Of a DNA stretch of 64,000 nucleotides, positions 59,176 to 64,000 are shown one piece after another. The translations under genes were made by a program, and so were the position numbers. The notes below the pieces were generated by a model. The model made no database searches and was not told the origin of the DNA. It saw only the letters and a list, made by a program, of their open reading frames with translations. Source of the DNA: an uncultured Alphaproteobacteria bacterium (GTDB taxonomy: Bacteria > Pseudomonadota > Alphaproteobacteria > Rs-D84); NCBI GenBank assembly GCA_949878575.1, contig CATLAX010000001.1:384220-448219 (forward strand), in the 5' to 3' direction. The stretch's first letter is position 1; every line of letters starts with the position of its first letter.

Positions 59176-60020
59176 CAAAGCATGTTCCGGTTTTGCTGGA
59201 TGATGTTATGGCGGCGCTGGGGGATGCCCGCGGGCGGCGGATAATTGATGCAACTTTTGGTGCCGGCGGATATACGCGCGCATTTTTAAGCGCAGGCGCC
59301 ATTGTCACCGCGTTTGACCGTGACCCGCATGTCTTGGACGACGCCGCGGCGGTAAAATCGGAATTCGGCGACAGGTTTACATTTCTTGCGCAGCCTTTTT
59401 CCACGATGGCATGTCTGGAGGGCGAATATGACGCCGTTGTCTTTGATCTTGGCATATCGTCAATGCAGATAGATGTTCCGGCGCGCGGATTTTCTTTCCG
59501 TGGCGACGGGCCGCTGGACATGCGCATGTCTGGTGCGGGCATGTCGGCCGCTGATTTGATTGAAAGCAGCGATGCAGACACACTTGCCAAAATTCTGCGT
59601 GATTACGGTGATGTTAAAAAAGCGGCCGTGCTGGCGCGGGCGATGAAGGGGGCGCTTCCGAAAACAACGGCTGCATTGTGTGGTTTGATTCACAATCCGC
59701 GGGATGTGGCGCCCGTGTTTCAGGCACTTAGGATCGCGGTAAATGATGAAATGGGCGAAGTTACGCGCGCATTGGCGGCGGTCCCCGGCTTGTTGCGCGC
59801 CGGAGGCAAATGCATATGCGTGACGTTTCATTCGCTGGAAGACCGTGTGGTTAAAAATACTTTTCGTGCATGGACGACCGCGCCGGGCGATCCGCGCCTG
59901 CCCAGTGTTGCGGCGGCGGGGTTCTCAATGATTCCGGCGGTGACGCCGTCACAGGCGGAACTGGATAAGAACCCGCGCGCGCGCAGTGCGCATATGCGCG
60001 GCGTTATAAAATCATATTGA
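59172..60020 (+). CDS. rsmH: 16S rRNA (cytosine(1402)-N4)-methyltransferase
   Basis: RsmH (MraW) methylates C1402 in the 30S decoding centre. The 282-residue protein starts HVPVLLDDVM and has DATFGAGGYTRAFL for SAM binding, FDLGISSMQID, VARAMKGALP-like text, FQALRIAVNDE and TFHSLEDR. It usually lies in the dcw division cluster after mraZ; here it is coupled to dnaE and no division gene follows. Confidence 0.96.
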   Translation: MTKHVPVLLDDVMAALGDARGRRIIDATFGAGGYTRAFLSAGAIVTAFDRDPHVLDDAAAVKSEFGDRFTFLAQPFSTMACLEGEYDAVVFDLGISSMQIDVPARGFSFRGDGPLDMRMSGAGMSAADLIESSDADTLAKILRDYGDVKKAAVLARAMKGALPKTTAALCGLIHNPRDVAPVFQALRIAVNDEMGEVTRALAAVPGLLRAGGKCICVTFHSLEDRVVKNTFRAWTTAPGDPRLPSVAAAGFSMIPAVTPSQAELDKNPRARSAHMRGVIKSY

Positions 60021-60082
60021 CCGGTACGGCGGGTTTTGTGTACGATATGCAAAATAATCATGTTAAGGAAAGGTGGCGTATC

Positions 60083-60592
60083 ATGAAAAAAATATTGTTG
60101 TCTGTGTTTGCCGGATTTGCGGGAATTTTTGCTTGCTCGTCAGCGGCCATGGCGGTGTGCCCGGTATGCACGGTTGCGGTCGGCGCCGGACTGGAGGGCG
60201 CGCGCCTGCTGGGGGTTGATGACGTAATTACGGGAATATGGGCGGGCGGATTGACGCTGTCGCTGTTTTTCTGGACGGTTGGCTGGTTAAAAAAACGCGG
60301 CGTGTCCAGTGTGTGGTGGCTGATTGTGGCGCCGCTGGTGCTGTATTACGGTCTGCTGGCCGCGGTGTATTTAATGCCTGGTGTGACGTTTGGCGCCCAG
60401 ACCCTGTGGGGAATAGACAAGTTCCTGCTGGGGGTGATTGTCGGAACAATCGCGTTTTATCTGGGCGCGCGCTGGTATGTAAAAATAAAGCGCGATAACG
60501 GCGGTCATGCAAGATTTCCGTTTCAAAAAGTTGTCGTTCCGTTAAGTTTTTTAATGGTTGCGACAGTTGTATTTTGGCTGATAACAAAATAA
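60083..60592 (+). CDS. Membrane protein with CPVCTVAVGAG motif
   Basis: The 169-residue protein has a signal-like first helix, a CxxC motif just after it (CPVCTVAVGAG, about 28-38), GVDDVITGIWAGG and about four transmembrane helices, ending with a HARFPFQKVV segment before the last helix. I recall very similar proteins from Patescibacteria (CPR) and other small genomes, with unknown function; this needs a search. A redox role through the CxxC is a guess. The start at 60083 follows AAAGGTGG. Confidence 0.7.
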   Translation: MKKILLSVFAGFAGIFACSSAAMAVCPVCTVAVGAGLEGARLLGVDDVITGIWAGGLTLSLFFWTVGWLKKRGVSSVWWLIVAPLVLYYGLLAAVYLMPGVTFGAQTLWGIDKFLLGVIVGTIAFYLGARWYVKIKRDNGGHARFPFQKVVVPLSFLMVATVVFWLITK

Positions 60593-60614
60593 CAAATAAT
60601 CAAAGGACAAAGTC

Positions 60615-61232
60615 ATGGCGCAGAAAAAAGTGAAAAAGGCGGCGGGGAAAAAATTAACTCTGGAACAGCTGGTTGAAAAGGCCGATGCGGCAAAAAAGGT
60701 AAATCCGTTGGATTTGTCGTCCGATCAGGATTTGTCTGTTGCATTGATGAATTTGATATCATTGGAAGAGCACTTTTTCTTTAGCGGTGCCAAAACGCAC
60801 AAGACCGGATTTTATGACATGATAAACACCGTGCGTGAAATGCGCAAGGAACTGATGGAGCGGATTGTTCAAAAATCAACCGCCGAAACCGGAGAAGTAT
60901 GGTGCATATCCAAGCATCTGCTGGCGGCGTCAATGCGTCTGATGGAGGTTGGCACCAAGGCCCTTGGCGCCGGAAACACAAAAGACGCGTATGCAATGTT
61001 TGACAAGGCGTATGACCTATATTCGCTGTTTTGGGGCATTAACATGAACCTGATTGACCTGACCGGTGTACAGCAGTCGGTTCCCGATTTTTATGACGGG
61101 GCCATGCGCCAGTGCGCCTTAAAGTCAAAATCCGCACCCGCCCAGTCTGATGGCGCGGCGGACAAATCATCATCAACGGTGCGCCGTTTGGGAAACTGGG
61201 TCAAAAATGCGGTAAATTGTTGCATAGAGTAA
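60615..61232 (+). CDS. Unknown helical protein, CPR-like
   Basis: The 205-residue protein has a basic N-terminus, then an all-helical body with SSDQDLSVALMNLISLEEHF, a WCISKHLLAASMRLMEVGTKAL block and a Tyr/Phe-rich repeat (AYDLYSLFWGIN). From memory, this block matches a family of unknown function common in Patescibacteria. It follows the CPVCTV membrane protein by 22 bases, so the two form a small operon. No signal peptide is present. Confidence 0.68.
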   Translation: MAQKKVKKAAGKKLTLEQLVEKADAAKKVNPLDLSSDQDLSVALMNLISLEEHFFFSGAKTHKTGFYDMINTVREMRKELMERIVQKSTAETGEVWCISKHLLAASMRLMEVGTKALGAGNTKDAYAMFDKAYDLYSLFWGINMNLIDLTGVQQSVPDFYDGAMRQCALKSKSAPAQSDGAADKSSSTVRRLGNWVKNAVNCCIE

Positions 61233-61291
61233 ATTCTGTGTTGATTTGAGCTTTAGAAATGTGATAAAATTTCAACAGAGAGATGTAAGTT

Positions 61292-63667
61292 TTGAGCATT
61301 CGCATCACGCAGTTTTTTAAGATTTCAATTGCTGTTGCGGCATTGTTTGCCGCAGGGGATGCTTTTTCCGCCCAGGCGCCTAATCCGCGTGGCGGCGCGT
61401 CCGCCGCTGCAACCACTGCGGTCGCACGCGGCGACGCCCGTGACAATCGTGAGGTGAAACGTACCGGCGCCGCGGTATCCGGCGTGTCGTCGGGGGCGGC
61501 GTCCCGTTCGGCCACGCGTCGGCCCGGAACAACGGTTGTGCGCACGGCCGGCGTTGTGCCGTCATCGGCGCGTTCCGCAGTGTCCGCGCGCAGTGCGGCG
61601 ACACCGCGCGCCGGCACGTCGTCTGTTAATTCCACATCTACTGTTCCGGTATCACTTGGTCGTGCCGCGTCCGGCAGTGTTGTTCGTGCGGCCGCGCATC
61701 AGTCCGCGGCGCGCAGTGCCACTGTTGCGGGGGCGTCACGCGCATCAAATGCGCGTGCCACGGCCGTATTTGAAGATGTTACCGCCATTGGCGGCGGTTA
61801 TGCGGCATGTCGCGAGGCGTATGCGACATGCATGGATCAGTTTTGTGCAAAGGCAAACGACACATATCGCAGATGTTTCTGTAGTGCAAAATTTGAAGAG
61901 TTTCGTGATACAGAGGCCGCCCTGGACCAGGCAAAGACACTGTTGATGCAGTTTGAGGACAATAATTTGAATGCCGTGGATAAAACCGCGGCTGAGGTCA
62001 ATGCAATGTACAGTGCCACCGTGGGCGAACAGGCGATAAAAAACGACACCAGTGCGGCTGCAAACACATTAAGCGAGATTGGTGAATTGTTGTCAGGCAA
62101 AAAAAAGGCGGATGCTTCAAATAATTCCGGGACATCGCTGGGGATTTTATCGTTGGATTTGACGGACGGTTTGGATGATATTTGGAGCGGTGGTGGCTCT
62201 TCCCTGTTTGAAACATCCGCCGGCCAGGATTTAAGCACACTGGAGGGACAGAAACTGTTCAATTCCGCCAACAACCAGTGTTTGAAGTTGGTTGCGGAAT
62301 CGTGTGAGAACAACGCGGTGCTGACCATGGCGCGCAGTGCGTACAATATTTTGATAACCCAAGACTGCAATGCGTATGAAAAGAAAATAAACAGCCAAAA
62401 AGAAACTGTTGCAAAAACAGCGCGCGAGGCGGAAAAAATATTGCGCGACGCCCGTTTGGAAGAATATCGCGCCCATAATTCCGCCGATGTTAACGAATGT
62501 ATTGCAAAGGTAAAAAGCGCCCTGACCCAGGAAACGGCATGCGGTGCAAATTATAAAAGATGCATGGATTACAGCGGTGCGTATATTGATGTAAATACCG
62601 GCGAGGCTATTTATTCACCGCGGTTGTTTGAATTGACTGATATGATAATTCTTAACGGCGGATCCGATGTATTGGGGGCGAATCCGCGCTTTGCCCAGTT
62701 TTTGGATTCAAAAAAGATGTTTGCGACAGCTGCACTGGATACGTGCCGCGACATATCAGATATTGTATGGCAGGAATTTAAGCGCAGCGCCCTGATAGAA
62801 ATCGCCCAGGCCCAGGATGCAAAAATAGAAGAAATAAAGTCAACATGTGTCAGCACGATGGCGGAATGTTACGATACGCAGTCCGGTGCGTTAAAATCTT
62901 TTGACAATACGACCAGTCAATATTCCGGTGCGACGGCGGCATATGCGGCCCGCTCAATGTGCCAGGACAAGGTTGCCGCGTGCGCGGCGCTGTATGCGGG
63001 GCCGAATGACACCCAGTGCCAGTTTGATGCAAACGGACGTCTGACGAACGGGGCGACATGCGGATTAAAGGCATTGGTTGATTTTGTGCAGACCGTTGAC
63101 AATGTGCGCGTGGCAGAGGGATGCGATACCGCCCTGACCAACTATGTCACAGACCTGTGTACGCCGAATGGTGACAAACAGCAGTATCCGTGGAATTGCC
63201 GCCTGATGTCAAAGAGTGATTTGGAGGCCAACCTGCGGGGGCGTGCGAATATGTATTGCAAGGATCCGGCAACCGGCAATATTGACGAGGCGGTTGTAGG
63301 CGACACGATTGACCGCCTGATAAGTGAGGTGGAAACGTCTTTGTATGAATTGATGGAAGAGCAATGCGAAAGCGATGAAATAAGCGGGCTGTGGGTTGAC
63401 AAGGATGATGCGGCTGGCGAAACCCGCGAGCAGGCCTTTTACACCACGGTATTCAATAATTCTAATTCGTCTGTTGCGGACGACCGCGGTGTATGTATTC
63501 AAAATACGGTAAAATATCAATGCATGGCCCAGGATGATGCGACGGGCGGAAAAGGATACGCCAAATTTGTTCCGGCCACCAACACCTGCGACTTTACTGT
63601 GGAATGGTATCAGATACAATGCAGTAAGTTGGGTGGATATTGGGAAAACAATATGTGTTATATATAA
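61292..63667 (+). CDS. Large Cys-rich secreted protein (paralogue of the 14673-17333 gene)
   Basis: The 791-residue protein has a signal peptide (about 1-27), about 130 residues of A/R/S/T low complexity and a Cys-rich body. The block YAACREAYATCMDQFC followed by TYRRCFCS (about 170-198) and CGANYKRCMDYSGAYIDVNTG (about 414-434) repeat those of the 886-residue protein at 14.7 kb. The start is a TTG with a GAGAG upstream; no better codon gives the signal peptide. It ends with a Cys-rich segment (CSKLGGYWENNMCYI). A secreted protein follows closely, so the family may sit in an operon here. Confidence 0.78.
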   Translation: MSIRITQFFKISIAVAALFAAGDAFSAQAPNPRGGASAAATTAVARGDARDNREVKRTGAAVSGVSSGAASRSATRRPGTTVVRTAGVVPSSARSAVSARSAATPRAGTSSVNSTSTVPVSLGRAASGSVVRAAAHQSAARSATVAGASRASNARATAVFEDVTAIGGGYAACREAYATCMDQFCAKANDTYRRCFCSAKFEEFRDTEAALDQAKTLLMQFEDNNLNAVDKTAAEVNAMYSATVGEQAIKNDTSAAANTLSEIGELLSGKKKADASNNSGTSLGILSLDLTDGLDDIWSGGGSSLFETSAGQDLSTLEGQKLFNSANNQCLKLVAESCENNAVLTMARSAYNILITQDCNAYEKKINSQKETVAKTAREAEKILRDARLEEYRAHNSADVNECIAKVKSALTQETACGANYKRCMDYSGAYIDVNTGEAIYSPRLFELTDMIILNGGSDVLGANPRFAQFLDSKKMFATAALDTCRDISDIVWQEFKRSALIEIAQAQDAKIEEIKSTCVSTMAECYDTQSGALKSFDNTTSQYSGATAAYAARSMCQDKVAACAALYAGPNDTQCQFDANGRLTNGATCGLKALVDFVQTVDNVRVAEGCDTALTNYVTDLCTPNGDKQQYPWNCRLMSKSDLEANLRGRANMYCKDPATGNIDEAVVGDTIDRLISEVETSLYELMEEQCESDEISGLWVDKDDAAGETREQAFYTTVFNNSNSSVADDRGVCIQNTVKYQCMAQDDATGGKGYAKFVPATNTCDFTVEWYQIQCSKLGGYWENNMCYI

Positions 63668-63684
63668 AAACATGGTAAAATTTT

Positions 63685-64000
63685 ATGAAAATGACAAATA
63701 AATTTCTTTTTTCTGTGTTTTTAGTGCTTGTTGCCGGGCCGGCCTTTGCCAAGGGGAAAGAGGCGAACAACATGCTGGACAGCTGGGGCGGTGCGGCAAT
63801 GTCGTATTGTTCATCCCACAATATAGATGATGCGTGCATAGGAAACAGCCTTGGCGGATGCAAAAACTGGAATAACGGTGCGCGGTCGCCAAACAGGGGT
63901 ACCTCAGATGATGAAATGGCGACGTTGATGCTGGTGGCGCGCGATATAAATGAGAACGGTGCCAAGTTTTGCGTAACCCAGGTTCAGGGGGCGAACAAAA
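63685..64000 (+). CDS. Secreted protein, 5' part (continues beyond window)
   Basis: The first 105 residues are visible. A signal peptide (MKMTNKFLFSVFLVLVAGP, cleavage about AFA) is followed by a mature part with four Cys (SYCSSHN, DACIG, GGCKN, KFCVT). It starts 17 bases after the large Cys-rich gene, so the two are probably cotranscribed. No family is recognised from this fragment. Confidence 0.7.
   Translation, partial: MKMTNKFLFSVFLVLVAGPAFAKGKEANNMLDSWGGAAMSYCSSHNIDDACIGNSLGGCKNWNNGARSPNRGTSDDEMATLMLVARDINENGAKFCVTQVQGANK

Noticed and set aside
1..64000. CRISPR arrays, insertion sequences, prophage
   Set aside because: No regularly spaced repeats, transposase, integrase or phage structural genes were seen on either strand.

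Overview
The window reads as a chromosome segment of an uncultured, Gram-negative alphaproteobacterium. The best single marker is a gcrA gene, a cell-cycle regulator known only from Alphaproteobacteria. A Tol system, lipid A genes (lpxA, lpxB), a bactofilin paired with an M23 peptidase and an OmpR/EnvZ-type two-component pair fit this. Secreted proteins with InlB-type repeats, Bacteroidetes-like domains and genes resembling Patescibacteria (CPR) genes suggest a crowded, probably gut, habitat; that is inference. No phage, insertion sequence or CRISPR array was seen.

Layout. 0-8.7 kb: housekeeping genes mostly on + (3' part of hisS, prfA, aroK, mscL, tlyA, leuS, a YcgN-type protein) with an SDR on -, and a C-poor, G/T-rich gap at 4.15-4.93 kb. 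8.75-11.5 kb (-): an operon of a TrmN6-like methyltransferase, M23 peptidase, bactofilin and rpiB. 11.5-14.6 kb (+): a membrane protein, lpxA and lpxB. 14.7-24.2 kb: an accessory envelope region with a large Cys-rich secreted protein, a TMEM175-type channel, four tRNA genes, a secreted SGNH-hydrolase-like protein and a five-gene operon (prepilin peptidase, two unknown secreted proteins, a muramidase-like protein, a small Cys-rich protein). 24.2-32.7 kb: gcrA, a single-pass Pro-rich envelope protein, acpS, a 37-residue Cys-rich ORF, tRNA-Pro, corA, adk, rpsA and a methyltransferase-like gene. 32.7-43 kb (mostly -): a SlyB-like lipoprotein, thyA, tig, rplM-rpsI, a secreted protein starting with a TonB-receptor-like plug extension, and an operon of a secreted protein, response regulator, histidine kinase and argS. 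43-47.7 kb (+): a pseudo-hydrolase, ruvB, an unknown gene, ybgC-tolQ-tolR-tolA, and rnpB on -. 47.7-52.2 kb: a 1487-residue Cys-rich surface protein. 52.2-64 kb: secA, a small XRE-type regulator behind a strongly structured RNA leader, dnaE-rsmH, two genes resembling CPR genes, a second copy of the large Cys-rich secreted family, and the start of another secreted protein.

How it fits together. The core genes serve translation, replication, lipid A synthesis and cell-envelope integrity. The unusual content is extracytoplasmic: at least ten signal-peptide proteins, many Cys-rich and without recognised families, some sharing modules with each other. The best candidates for something undescribed are (i) the prepilin-peptidase/muramidase operon and the N-terminal module its muramidase shares with the nearby SGNH protein, (ii) the paralogous Cys-rich giants at 14.7 and 61.3 kb, and (iii) the structured RNA upstream of the XRE gene. 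Start codons were chosen by hand from Shine-Dalgarno and family evidence; no database search was possible.
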